A DNA stretch of 9,794 bases from assembly GCA_002710885.1 (NCBI GenBank), contig PAIW01000016.1:1-9794 (forward strand), in the 5' to 3' direction. The stretch comes from Chloroflexota bacterium (GTDB taxonomy: Bacteria; Chloroflexota; Dehalococcoidia; SAR202; UBA11138). Under the pieces are notes generated by a model. That model did not search any database. It worked only from the letters and a program-made list of their open reading frames with translations, and was not told the DNA's origin. Position numbers and translations under genes: made by a program. Below are positions 1 to 6,463 of the stretch, piece by piece; within the stretch, counting starts at the first letter, position 1; every line of letters begins with the position of its first letter.

Positions 1-1
1 A

Positions 2-508
2 ACTGGAGATCTGGGGGAACTTAACACTGAGGCCAACACGCTGGTGGTGGACGTGAACGGCGAAGTGAAGCAAGTGCATCAGGGCGAAATGTCCAAGCCC
101 TATATACAGGGCAAAGGACACGGCTCGAATATTCAGATGCACCGAGGTCAGAGCGGGCAGCAGGGCCGAATCGGCCGGGAAGGACAGGGTGGACATAGAC
201 AAGGTGGGCAGTTCGGTTTCGGCCAGGGCTTTGGCAATTTCAACCAGTCGAGATTACCGGACCAGATTCGCGACCGGTTGCCCTTCTTCGGTGCCAATCG
301 CGGTCCAGGAGACCTGTCTGATTTTCTGTCTCCAGAGGTTCTGGAGAAGATTGAACAGTTCGGAAGAGGCGAGCTTCATCGCAGTGATTTCTTGGGCGAG
401 ATTTGCGAGAGTCTGGATCAGGAAAACCTGCCTGAAAGGATCATAATTCGATGCGAGACATCAGATGAGGCACCGGCAACGCCTGCAGTTGATGACAACT
501 CGCTCTAA
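2..508 (+). CDS. C-terminal part of an unrecognised Gly/Gln-rich protein (5' end outside window)
   Basis: The frame is open from the first bases of the window to a TAA at 506-508, so the gene begins upstream; the GTG codons at 44 and 47 lie inside a readable stretch (TGDLGELNTEANTLVV) and need not be starts. Three parts are visible. First comes a short beta-like segment (TLVVDVNGEVKQV). Next is a low-complexity region rich in Gly, Gln, Arg and His (HRGQSGQQGRIGREG, then GGQFGFGQGFGNFNQ). Last is a more ordinary, probably helical C-terminus (LSDFLSPEVLEKIEQFGRG) ending in an acidic tail. I recognise no family and no catalytic motif. The beta-like opening could be the end of a small beta-barrel domain placed before a disordered linker, but that is a guess. 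No downstream gene is close enough to be cotranscribed with confidence, because a 270-base gap with a stem-loop follows. Confidence 0.6.
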   Translation, partial: TGDLGELNTEANTLVVDVNGEVKQVHQGEMSKPYIQGKGHGSNIQMHRGQSGQQGRIGREGQGGHRQGGQFGFGQGFGNFNQSRLPDQIRDRLPFFGANRGPGDLSDFLSPEVLEKIEQFGRGELHRSDFLGEICESLDQENLPERIIIRCETSDEAPATPAVDDNSL

Positions 509-561
509 ACTGCGTCGATATTTCTGAACGTCCGGGACAAACTCCGGGACGCGAACTCAAC

Positions 562-604
562 GAGGTCCAGTGTCTGGTTGGGGAGCGATCGGACACTGGA
601 CCTC
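562..604. terminator. Perfect 13-bp stem-loop, possible terminator
   Basis: GAGGTCCAGTGTC (562-574) is exactly complementary to GACACTGGACCTC (592-604) across a 17-base loop. It lies 54 bases after the stop of the first gene and well upstream of the protease promoter, where a terminator would be expected. There is no T-run on either side, so it is not a textbook intrinsic terminator. It could equally be an mRNA 3'-end stabilising structure or a dyad binding site. Just before it, TCCGGGAC occurs twice (531-538 and 543-550). The rest of the 509-778 gap holds only the promoter described separately. Confidence 0.45.
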
Positions 605-695
605 ATGCGTCTCAGAACTTCGAGATGGTCAGCCGTGGGGGAATCTCAGGTGATGTTCTGCGGCATATTCAGCGTGACCCACCCAAAGATTCCGT

Positions 696-724
696 TTGAC
701 GGTGCTGCAATCCAGACGTAAGAT
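696..724 (+). promoter_or_regulatory. Candidate sigma-70 promoter for the site-2 protease gene
   Basis: TTGACG (696-701) is followed after exactly 17 bases by TAAGAT (719-724). The -35 box matches the consensus at five of six positions and the -10 box at four of six, including the key second A and last T. Transcription would begin near 731, giving a leader of roughly 48 bases before the TTG start at 779. No operator-like repeat overlaps it. The call rests on sequence match and position only. Confidence 0.45.
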
Positions 725-766
725 GAGATTGTAGCCCGATCGATTTACTAGCCGACTAGCATACCC

Positions 767-771
767 AGGAG
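767..771 (+). promoter_or_regulatory. Shine-Dalgarno sequence supporting the TTG start at 779
   Basis: AGGAG sits 7 bases before the TTG at 779, which is optimal spacing. It decides the start, because the reading frame offers no ATG nearby, and the protein beginning at this TTG (MSGAINIGRLFGISVKIHFSW) has the N-terminus usual for this protease family. Confidence 0.75.
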
Positions 772-778
772 CCTCATA

Positions 779-1924
779 TTGTCGGGAGCGATTAACATTG
801 GACGGTTGTTCGGCATCAGCGTGAAAATCCACTTTTCGTGGGTGTTCATCTTCGCTCTGGTGGCCGGAACCCTCGCCGTTTCCTACCTGCCCAGCGCTTA
901 CCTTGGCTGGCCTACCCCTCAGTACTGGATCACAGGCATCCTCGCCAGCGCGCTTCTCTTCGTCTGTGTCCTGGCCCATGAGTTAAGCCACTCTCTTGAA
1001 GCGATGCGCCGAGGCCGAAAGGTCACCAGCATCACTCTGTTCTTCCTGGGCGGTGTGTCCCAGATCGAAGAAGACTCCCGAAGCGCCGGAGAGGAATTTT
1101 GGGTGTCGGTGGTGGGACCGCTGGCAAGCCTTGCTCTTTCGGGTATCTTCCTGCTGTTGTTCCTCAACTTCAGGGACGGCAACTCTTCCATCACCGCGCT
1201 AACCCAGTACCTGGCTATCGTTAACCTAGCAATCGGGATTTTCAACCTGACGCCTGCTTTCCCTCTGGACGGGGGGCGAGTCCTGAAGGCTGTGGTATGG
1301 AAATTCTCAGGCAATGAGGGCCGCGCGGCGACCATCTCCAGCAGAGTTGGTTCGGTCGTCGGATTCGGCATGATCGCTCTAGGGATTTTCACGCTGTTCT
1401 CTGCCAGCAGGTACACGGGCATATGGCTGATCGTTATCGGATGGTTCATTCAGTCGGCGGCGGCGTCAGCCCGGAACCAGCAAGACCCGACGATAACGCT
1501 GTCTGGACGCGTTGTGCGCGACGCAATGCGAGAGGACATGCCCACCATTGAGCCTGGGACGTCTATCCATGCGCTTGTGGAGCGCCACATAGCCACGTAT
1601 TTCGAGCGGGCATACGTTGTGGTTCTTGGCGACACTCTCCAGGGCCTGATAACCGTGACTGACGTGAAGCGCGTCCCTCTAGAGGCTCGCCCGTTCACTT
1701 GGGTGTCTCAGGTGATGACTCCAACGTCGAAGGTCGTCACGCTGACTCCCGATGCCCCGCTAGAGGACGGTCTCGGGATTCTCACCCGCAGGGGCTTTCA
1801 TCAGCTTGTGATCATCGAGGATGATAAGCCGATTGGCCTGCTGACCAGGGCTGGCGTGGCTCGCGTGATGGAGGTCTCCAACATTCTGCATCGCGAATCT
1901 CGGAGTTCCGATACCAAAGCGTAG
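779..1924 (+). CDS. Site-2-type intramembrane zinc metalloprotease (peptidase M50) with C-terminal CBS pair
   Basis: This is a membrane-embedded zinc protease of the S2P/M50 class, the group that cuts membrane-anchored substrates such as anti-sigma factors within the bilayer. The opening GRLFGISVKIHFSW is typical of the class. The zinc-binding helix carries HELSH (H67, E68, H71), and the third ligand motif is NLTPAFPLDGGR with D164. The GGVSQIEE and VVGPLASL segments between them are also conserved. About six hydrophobic segments cover residues 15-230. From about 245 to the end there are two CBS repeats (DAMREDMPTI... and VMTPTSKVVTL...), which usually sense adenine nucleotides. The 381-residue length fits the membrane-core-plus-CBS subfamily. 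The TTG start has a good Shine-Dalgarno site and a likely promoter 55 bases upstream. The gene appears monocistronic, since the next locus lies on the other strand. The natural substrate is unknown: no sigma/anti-sigma pair lies in the window. Confidence 0.93.
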   Translation: MSGAINIGRLFGISVKIHFSWVFIFALVAGTLAVSYLPSAYLGWPTPQYWITGILASALLFVCVLAHELSHSLEAMRRGRKVTSITLFFLGGVSQIEEDSRSAGEEFWVSVVGPLASLALSGIFLLLFLNFRDGNSSITALTQYLAIVNLAIGIFNLTPAFPLDGGRVLKAVVWKFSGNEGRAATISSRVGSVVGFGMIALGIFTLFSASRYTGIWLIVIGWFIQSAAASARNQQDPTITLSGRVVRDAMREDMPTIEPGTSIHALVERHIATYFERAYVVVLGDTLQGLITVTDVKRVPLEARPFTWVSQVMTPTSKVVTLTPDAPLEDGLGILTRRGFHQLVIIEDDKPIGLLTRAGVARVMEVSNILHRESRSSDTKA

Positions 1925-1979
1925 GGCTAGCCGACTCAAGCCTGCGCCTTCGCCCGTCCCTTCCTCCAGAACATCCACT

Positions 1980-2499
1980 CTACACGTTGGCCTGTTCTTC
2001 TTCGATTTCCTGGATTTCGACGGAAGGAGGCGGAAGCATTCGTGCCTGAACCTCGGTCAGTTGGTTCAACACCTCCCCAAACTGCCAGTCCTGCGACTTC
2101 AGCCTATCCTGAAGCAACTAGATCAGGTCGCTCTTGGACACCGCTCTCTTCAAGGACTGCCACCCGCGCCCTGAGAGCGTGAAGCTCGGCCATCTGAGGC
2201 GTGCTGAGTAAGGGCGGTGGTTCGGATGCTCAATGGCGAACTTCAGGCTGCGGCTCTGGCTGTGTAGCCGACTGTACAGGTTGAGGAGGTGGTGACAGTC
2301 CCTGCGAAACCACATGAGAATCAACGTGTGTGGGCTGGTCGCCCGCGTCGTTGTCGTCCACAACGACCACCCATGTGAATCCCTGCGGCCTGGGTATCTG
2401 TTCTCCGCGTAATTCGCCCTTGCGTAGACGCCTACGGATTGTGTGCTCGTTGACGCCGAGTTTTTGTGACACTTCTTGGATGGATAGAAGCCCAGGTCA
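1980..2499 (-). pseudogene. Decayed small HTH DNA-binding / coiled-coil protein gene
   Basis: Read on the minus strand, one frame gives an excisionase/MerR-like helix-turn-helix (LLSIQEVSQKLGVNEHTIRR, then RLRKGELRGEQI) from 2496 down. A Pro/Gln-rich linker follows, and then a TGA at 2232-2230. The same frame continues beyond that stop with a heptad-like coiled coil (MAELHALRARVAVLEE) until a TAG at 2106-2104. The expected C-terminus (LKSQDWQFGEVLNQLTEVQA, ending EIEEEQANV) sits in another frame between 2117 and the TAG at 1982-1980. The reading therefore requires passing a TGA and shifting frame between about 2150 and 2117. A further in-frame TGA at 2499-2497 lies just before the HTH, and no normal start precedes it; the GTG at 2472 would cut off the first helix. 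The HTH, linker, coiled coil and QDWQFGEVL-type tail are a domain order I associate with small Chloroflexota DNA-binding proteins. Three lesions make a functional product very unlikely. Confidence 0.8.
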
Positions 2500-2585
2500 C
2501 ACCTCAACAGTAGATTTGGAAATAATTTAACAACATTCCAATGCTTGATCTAGAAGTTGGCAGGTCATGTAATCTCGATTGTTTG

Positions 2586-2630
2586 ACGTGCACAAATTTT
2601 GTGCACGTTCATAACCTAACTAGAACGTGC
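2586..2630. promoter_or_regulatory. Palindromic operator-like site with a third half-site
   Basis: ACGTGCACAAA (2586-2596) and TTTGTGCACGT (2598-2608) form a perfect 11-bp inverted repeat around a single T. A third half-site, GAACGTGC (2623-2630), pairs with GCACGTTC (2603-2610), so three ACGTGC cores alternate in orientation. The site lies in the AT-rich gap between the broken HTH gene on the minus strand and the lipoprotein peptidase gene starting at 2712 on the plus strand, a usual place for an operator acting on divergent promoters. TTGACG (2583-2588) overlaps its left end, but I see no good -10 box at normal distance from it. The binding protein is unknown. The broken HTH protein next door was a candidate while it was intact. 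Confidence 0.55.
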
Positions 2631-2711
2631 TGCGTGACGTTGCAAATACAACAGACTCGGCTCCTGTGGCAGGCGTGGATTAAGCCGATAACAGTGTGTA
2701 GACTGAACTAG

Positions 2712-4838
2712 ATGGACACGTCTAAGAATTTGGCTAATCAGTTGCCGGGCAGGTGGATTATCGGAGTGCTTGCTCTGATCGTCTTGACACTAATCGCCGC
2801 ATGTGGCCAAAGCAATTCAGCTATCGTCACGCCTCCTGCGCCGACTTCTGAGCCGGTTGTGGTTCTTCAATCTCAATCCACAGCGTTGCCCCAGCCGACT
2901 TTGGCGCCGCCGACACCGGTTCCTACTGAAAACACGCCCACGCCCATCGAAGCGCCGGCGGCCAATGCTAAATCGACGCCTGTGCCTGTGCCAGACACCT
3001 CGACTCCGGTTCCAGAGCCGGAGCCTATTCCGCCCCCGGCATCGCCCCGTCTGAAGACTCCGACGCCCGCGCCCACAGCAACACCATTCGTTTATGCTCT
3101 GCCGCCAGTTGACCGTGATCTGTTCAACCTGGCTCTAAGGCTTCGTCCTGAGAAAGATATTCCCAATTCACGTATCATCGCCATATCGGCAGTCCCATTA
3201 GAAGTTGGGCATCAGGACTCCTTCTTGCTCACCAATCTGACAGACGGGAAGTCACGCTCAATCAACGCCACTGTGCAGGTGGTCAGCAAACATGCCAATT
3301 GGTACGTGGACAATGACGTGAACATACCTGCACAAGACCTAGAAAAAGCCGCCCGGATATACGAGGACCAGGTCCGCCCTGCGTTGGTGAACGCTCTGGG
3401 TGACATCTGGAATCCAGGGATTGACGGCGACCCGCGCCTGAACATTCTTCACGCCAATCTGTCCGGCGTGGCGGGTTACTATGGCTCGAGGGATGAGTTT
3501 CCTCGACAGGTGCATCCCAACAGCAACGAACGTGAGATCATATACATGGACGCCCGCAGTCTGAAGGCTGGGTCTGACCTCTACATGGGCGTTCTGGCTC
3601 ACGAACTCCAGCACGCCATCCACTGGAACCAGGATATCGGCGAGGAGGCGTGGGTGAACGAGGGTCTATCTGAGTACGCCACAAACCTGGCTGGATACAG
3701 GGCGCAATCTCAGGACTCCTTCCTCAAACGTCCACAAGTGCAGCTAAACTCGTGGCCGACCGACATTCAGACCAGCTTCCCTCATTATGGAGCGTCGGTT
3801 CTGTTTTTCACGTATATGTCTCAACATTACGGCGGCCCGGAGGGAATGGGAGAGCTTATTCGACAGCAGTTGGATGGTGTCGCCGGAGTGAACGCTTATC
3901 TGGCCCAATATCGAACGACCTTCACCGAAGTGTTTCAGAACTGGGTTGCCGCCAATTATCTGGACGCCTCCACTGGCCCATACGGTTACCCTGACATTGA
4001 CGTCGAGCTACAAAACGCGGCCAAAGTTTCTCGCGCGGCATCGCTCAGCAAGAGACAGCCCCAGTTCTCAGCGCAGTACTATGACCTGTCAGCCTTGGGA
4101 GGCCATGTAACCCTGATATTCCAAGGCTCCACCACGACCCGTCTTGTTGGCGCCCGCTGCCACAGCGGAAAGTCGTGTTGGTGGGGAGGGATGGCTGATT
4201 CCATAGATTCCACCCTCACTGGGCGGTTCGACCTGTCGGGCTTGACCGAAGCGAACCTGAAATTCGATATCTGGTATGACATCGAACGAGGCTGGGACTA
4301 CGCCTACGTCGAGGTGTCCAAAGACGATGGCCAGACCTGGGACATTCTTCGGATGTCCCGGTCAACAAAGTATAATCCCACCGGAAACAGTTACGGCTTC
4401 GGCTACACCGGCTCCAGCGGAGTTTGGGTGGACGAATTTGTGGACCTGACACCCTACGTTGGCGGCGAAGTTCTGATAAGGTTCGAGTACGTGACAGATG
4501 ATGCGGCTCATCTCGATGGCGTAGTGATCGATAACATCGCCATACCGGAGTTGGGGTTCCTGGATGACGTAGAATCCTACACGGTCTGGGAAGCGCAGGG
4601 GTTCACTCGTATTGGCGAATTCTTGCCCCAGCAATATTCTGTTCAGCTAATGGAGATTTTCGAAGATGACACTTTCCGGGTCACGCCAATGGAGTTGGAC
4701 GCGAACAACGCCGGAGGGCTGGTCATCACAGGCATCGGCTCGGTGGTGAAAAAGGCAGCGCTGGTAGTTTCACCAATTACCGAGGGGACTCGACAACCTG
4801 CCAACTTCGATCTGGAGATAATCCTTACTGGACCGTAA
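2712..4838 (+). CDS. Secreted lipoprotein metallopeptidase with immune-inhibitor-A-like C-terminal domain
   Basis: The 708-residue protein begins with a lipoprotein signal peptide: a short polar N-terminus, a hydrophobic core at 15-30 and the lipobox LIAAC with Cys31. It should be anchored on the outer face of the membrane. Residues about 35-125 are a Pro/Thr-rich spacer. A gluzincin-type zinc protease domain follows, with HELQH (H297, E298, H301) and WVNEGLSEYA 13 residues later, supplying a glutamate ligand (E317 or E321). This arrangement resembles hyicolysin (M30) and other MA-clan peptidases. From about 470, repeated aromatic and acidic motifs (SCWWGGMADSID, FDIWYDIERGWDYAYVEVS, DDGQTWDIL) match the MAM-like C-terminal domain of immune inhibitor A (M6) proteases, with a further beta-rich tail after 615. 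ATG at 2712 is the only start giving an intact signal peptide; no clear Shine-Dalgarno site precedes it. Likely role: extracellular protein degradation. It is probably cotranscribed with the rhomboid gene 12 bases downstream. Confidence 0.88.
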   Translation: MDTSKNLANQLPGRWIIGVLALIVLTLIAACGQSNSAIVTPPAPTSEPVVVLQSQSTALPQPTLAPPTPVPTENTPTPIEAPAANAKSTPVPVPDTSTPVPEPEPIPPPASPRLKTPTPAPTATPFVYALPPVDRDLFNLALRLRPEKDIPNSRIIAISAVPLEVGHQDSFLLTNLTDGKSRSINATVQVVSKHANWYVDNDVNIPAQDLEKAARIYEDQVRPALVNALGDIWNPGIDGDPRLNILHANLSGVAGYYGSRDEFPRQVHPNSNEREIIYMDARSLKAGSDLYMGVLAHELQHAIHWNQDIGEEAWVNEGLSEYATNLAGYRAQSQDSFLKRPQVQLNSWPTDIQTSFPHYGASVLFFTYMSQHYGGPEGMGELIRQQLDGVAGVNAYLAQYRTTFTEVFQNWVAANYLDASTGPYGYPDIDVELQNAAKVSRAASLSKRQPQFSAQYYDLSALGGHVTLIFQGSTTTRLVGARCHSGKSCWWGGMADSIDSTLTGRFDLSGLTEANLKFDIWYDIERGWDYAYVEVSKDDGQTWDILRMSRSTKYNPTGNSYGFGYTGSSGVWVDEFVDLTPYVGGEVLIRFEYVTDDAAHLDGVVIDNIAIPELGFLDDVESYTVWEAQGFTRIGEFLPQQYSVQLMEIFEDDTFRVTPMELDANNAGGLVITGIGSVVKKAALVVSPITEGTRQPANFDLEIILTGP

Positions 4839-4850
4839 TGAGATTTTGAA

Positions 4851-5408
4851 ATGCTCCTGCTGTTAGCCGGTTTCATGGCGATAATTTGGGGCGTGGAGGC
4901 GGCGAACACATTGATGGATCATCGCCTCAGCGAGTTTGGAATCGTCCCGCGAACCACCGAGGGCCTTCGAGGAATCCTTCTATGGCCTTTCCTTCACGCC
5001 GGGTTCGGCCATGTGATATCCAACACCCTTCCGATGGCCGTGCTGGGAGGCGTGATCGCGATTCAAGGGCGCAACACGCTGCTGAAGGTGTCGGCAATCG
5101 TGGTAGTGGTCTCCGGGGCCGGGGTGTGGGTGTTCGCGAGGCCCGGAATCCACGTAGGCGCCAGCGGTCTAGTGTTCGGATACTTCGGATACCTGGTGGC
5201 GCGGGGATGGTACCAGCGAAGCCTTTCGTCGGTGGTCGTGGCGATACTGGTTGTGTTCTTCTACGGCGGTCTGATCTTCGGGATAGTGCCGTCCTTCGGG
5301 TTCGTATCCTGGGAAGGCCACCTGTTCGGTCTTCTGGGGGGAATTCTTACGGCCAAAATCATCGACAAAAAAAAGCCGCGCAAGGGCGAGCAGGAAGCGT
5401 CAGTCTGA
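4851..5408 (+). CDS. Rhomboid family intramembrane serine protease
   Basis: This 185-residue polytopic protein shows the rhomboid hallmarks. They are FGIVPRTTEGLRGIL followed by LHAGFGHVISN (H54 and N58, on the helix that helps form the oxyanion hole), the catalytic serine in GASG (S105), and the partner histidine in WEGHLFG (H157). About six membrane segments are packed into the length, which is compact but normal for the minimal bacterial form, and a basic tail (KKKPRKGEQ) closes it. An in-frame TGA at 4839-4841 leaves ATG 4851 as the only sensible start; its Shine-Dalgarno match is weak, which suggests translational coupling to the peptidase gene ending at 4838. Rhomboids cut single-pass membrane proteins near the outer face of the bilayer. 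The target is unknown, and a functional link to the upstream lipoprotein is inferred from gene order only. Confidence 0.93.
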   Translation: MLLLLAGFMAIIWGVEAANTLMDHRLSEFGIVPRTTEGLRGILLWPFLHAGFGHVISNTLPMAVLGGVIAIQGRNTLLKVSAIVVVVSGAGVWVFARPGIHVGASGLVFGYFGYLVARGWYQRSLSSVVVAILVVFFYGGLIFGIVPSFGFVSWEGHLFGLLGGILTAKIIDKKKPRKGEQEASV

Positions 5409-5443
5409 GCCTGATTCATAGCCGATGTCACCCCTGTTAGACA

Positions 5444-5487
5444 GTTTTGGTCGGCCAACTAGCGTTTTGGTTAGTAAATGGTATAAT
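5444..5487 (+). promoter_or_regulatory. Extended -10 promoter with upstream direct repeats
   Basis: TGGTATAAT (5479-5487) is a perfect -10 hexamer with the TGN extension, which can work without a good -35 box; indeed none is present 17 bases upstream (CTAGCG). GTTTTGGT occurs twice, at 5444-5451 and 5464-5471, a spacing of 20 bases, placing the copies around -46 and -26 and so possibly a regulator site. Transcription would start near 5494 and leave a leader of about 115 bases before the methyltransferase. The leader contains a six-T run at 5573-5578 but no stable hairpin that I can see. The remainder of the 5409-5608 gap holds only a weak 4-bp CTGT/ACAG hairpin with TTTT (5434-5448) after the rhomboid stop, perhaps a poor terminator. 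Confidence 0.5.
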
Positions 5488-5608
5488 GTCTAAGTATTCA
5501 AGATGGCCCAAATGTTGACCAACGTAGTTCAGCGGGATAGACCTCTTCGCTATTGTCGGTATCGTTCAACTGCTTTTTTCATCCAATCCGGCATGTGATG
5601 CAAGCTTT

Positions 5609-6439
5609 ATGGGGGGCGCCGTGACATCTGGTGACTTCAGCTTCTCAACATTTTCAAAGAATGCCTTCTATGGCGAACTGAACGGGCGTTTGATCGACAT
5701 GGTCGACGTCGGTTCTGGTCAGCGAATCGTTGATCTAGCCTGTGGCACTGGCGGCGTGACCCGGCTGATTCTGGAGCGAATCCGTGACGCTCGCGAGTCG
5801 GTCGTCATCGCTGTGGACCACTCATCTACGGCCCTACGCCAGGCGATGGACGACCTCAAGGACATCCGCGACAACGCAGTCCAGTTCGTTCAGAGCCAAG
5901 TTGAGCAGGTCTCGGAGTCACTGAAAGAGCGGGCCGACACCGTGGTCTTCTGCAACGCGATCCACTACATCCCAGACAAGGACGCGCTGGTAAACGAGAT
6001 AGCAAAGACGCTGAAACCGGGCGGCAAGTTTGCCTTCAACACCTCGTTCTTTGAGGGCGGCCAGCTCCCAGAGTCGCTGCTGTTCTACCGCAAGTGGATG
6101 TTCAAATCAGCGCGCGTTCTCCGAAAGGAACATGGGTTGTCAACGCAGAGATCCGCGAAAGTGGAGTCACGAAAGCACCTGACGGCTGGGCAGTACCGTG
6201 AGTTGGTGGAGCGACACAACTTCATCGTACTCGAGCAGGAAATCGACACCGTGAACGTCCCGATTGATGGCTGGCTGGACATCAGCACCTTCGAGGATTT
6301 CATCGTCGGAACTCTGCCCGGAGTGCCCTTGGACGCGGCTAGCGATTCTCTCCAGAAGGGCTGTCATCAGGCATTCGAGGAGTTGAATCTGACATACGTC
6401 CCCCGCAACTGGCTGGACATGGTGGCCGTTCGGGCATAG
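5609..6439 (+). CDS. Class I SAM-dependent methyltransferase
   Basis: The 276-residue protein has the Rossmann methyltransferase core of the UbiE/type-11 kind. Motif I is IVDLACGTGG (D42 to G49), the strand-2 acidic residue that holds the SAM ribose is D70 in VIAVDHSS, the strand-4 motif is ADTVVFCNAIHYIPDK, and the post-core motif is LKPGGKFAFNTSFFEGG. The C-terminal 110 residues form a variable cap that would carry the substrate specificity. The substrate cannot be told from sequence. ATG 5609 has no Shine-Dalgarno match. GTG at 5621 (VTSGDFSFSTFSKNAFYGEL) sits just after a run of six G and is a plausible alternative that removes four residues. The gene follows the extended -10 promoter and is followed after 24 bases by the cyclodeaminase-family gene, so the two are probably one transcript. 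Confidence 0.88.
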   Translation: MGGAVTSGDFSFSTFSKNAFYGELNGRLIDMVDVGSGQRIVDLACGTGGVTRLILERIRDARESVVIAVDHSSTALRQAMDDLKDIRDNAVQFVQSQVEQVSESLKERADTVVFCNAIHYIPDKDALVNEIAKTLKPGGKFAFNTSFFEGGQLPESLLFYRKWMFKSARVLRKEHGLSTQRSAKVESRKHLTAGQYRELVERHNFIVLEQEIDTVNVPIDGWLDISTFEDFIVGTLPGVPLDAASDSLQKGCHQAFEELNLTYVPRNWLDMVAVRA

Positions 6440-6452
6440 TCGAACAGCTTTC

Positions 6453-6458
6453 AGAGGA
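6453..6458 (+). promoter_or_regulatory. Shine-Dalgarno-like site placed for an ATT start at 6464
   Basis: AGAGGA (6453-6458) lies 5 bases before the ATT at 6464, the codon that would begin the conserved N-terminus of the cyclodeaminase-family gene. It is far from the first ATG at 6512. No better purine-rich site lies close before 6512. Confidence 0.4.
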
Positions 6459-6463
6459 TTCGA

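Noticed and set aside
919..1449. A 176-codon minus-strand ORF opposite the site-2 protease gene.
   Set aside because: It is antisense to well-conserved HELSH and LDGGR coding sequence, with biased composition and no recognisable domain.
2118..2507. A 129-codon minus-strand ORF in the HTH region as a real gene.
   Set aside because: Its translation is a low-quality alternate frame across the HTH and coiled-coil modules. The true protein similarity lies in the neighbouring frame up to about 2150.
1980..2530. Reassigned TGA or TAG codons explaining the interrupted HTH and DUF3179 genes.
   Set aside because: TGA ends the rhomboid and ABC genes and TAG ends the S2P, methyltransferase and cyclodeaminase genes in this window. 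The broken loci also need frameshifts, so decay explains them better.
2583..2612. TTGACG at 2583-2588 as the -35 box of the peptidase promoter.
   Set aside because: No acceptable -10 hexamer occurs 16-19 bases downstream. The match is part of the palindrome flank, so I keep the site as an operator only.
4886..5440. A 184-codon plus-strand ORF overlapping the rhomboid gene.
   Set aside because: It is an Arg/Gly-rich alternate-frame reading of a gene with all rhomboid catalytic motifs, with no motif of its own.
5520..5580. A tRNA D-arm-like string (TAGTTCAGCGGGATAGAC) followed by GTTCAAC and a T-run, suggesting a tRNA gene.
   Set aside because: The D-stem does not pair fully, no anticodon stem forms, and no 3' acceptor strand complementary to the 5' side is present. 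At most it is a very degraded remnant; coincidence is more likely.
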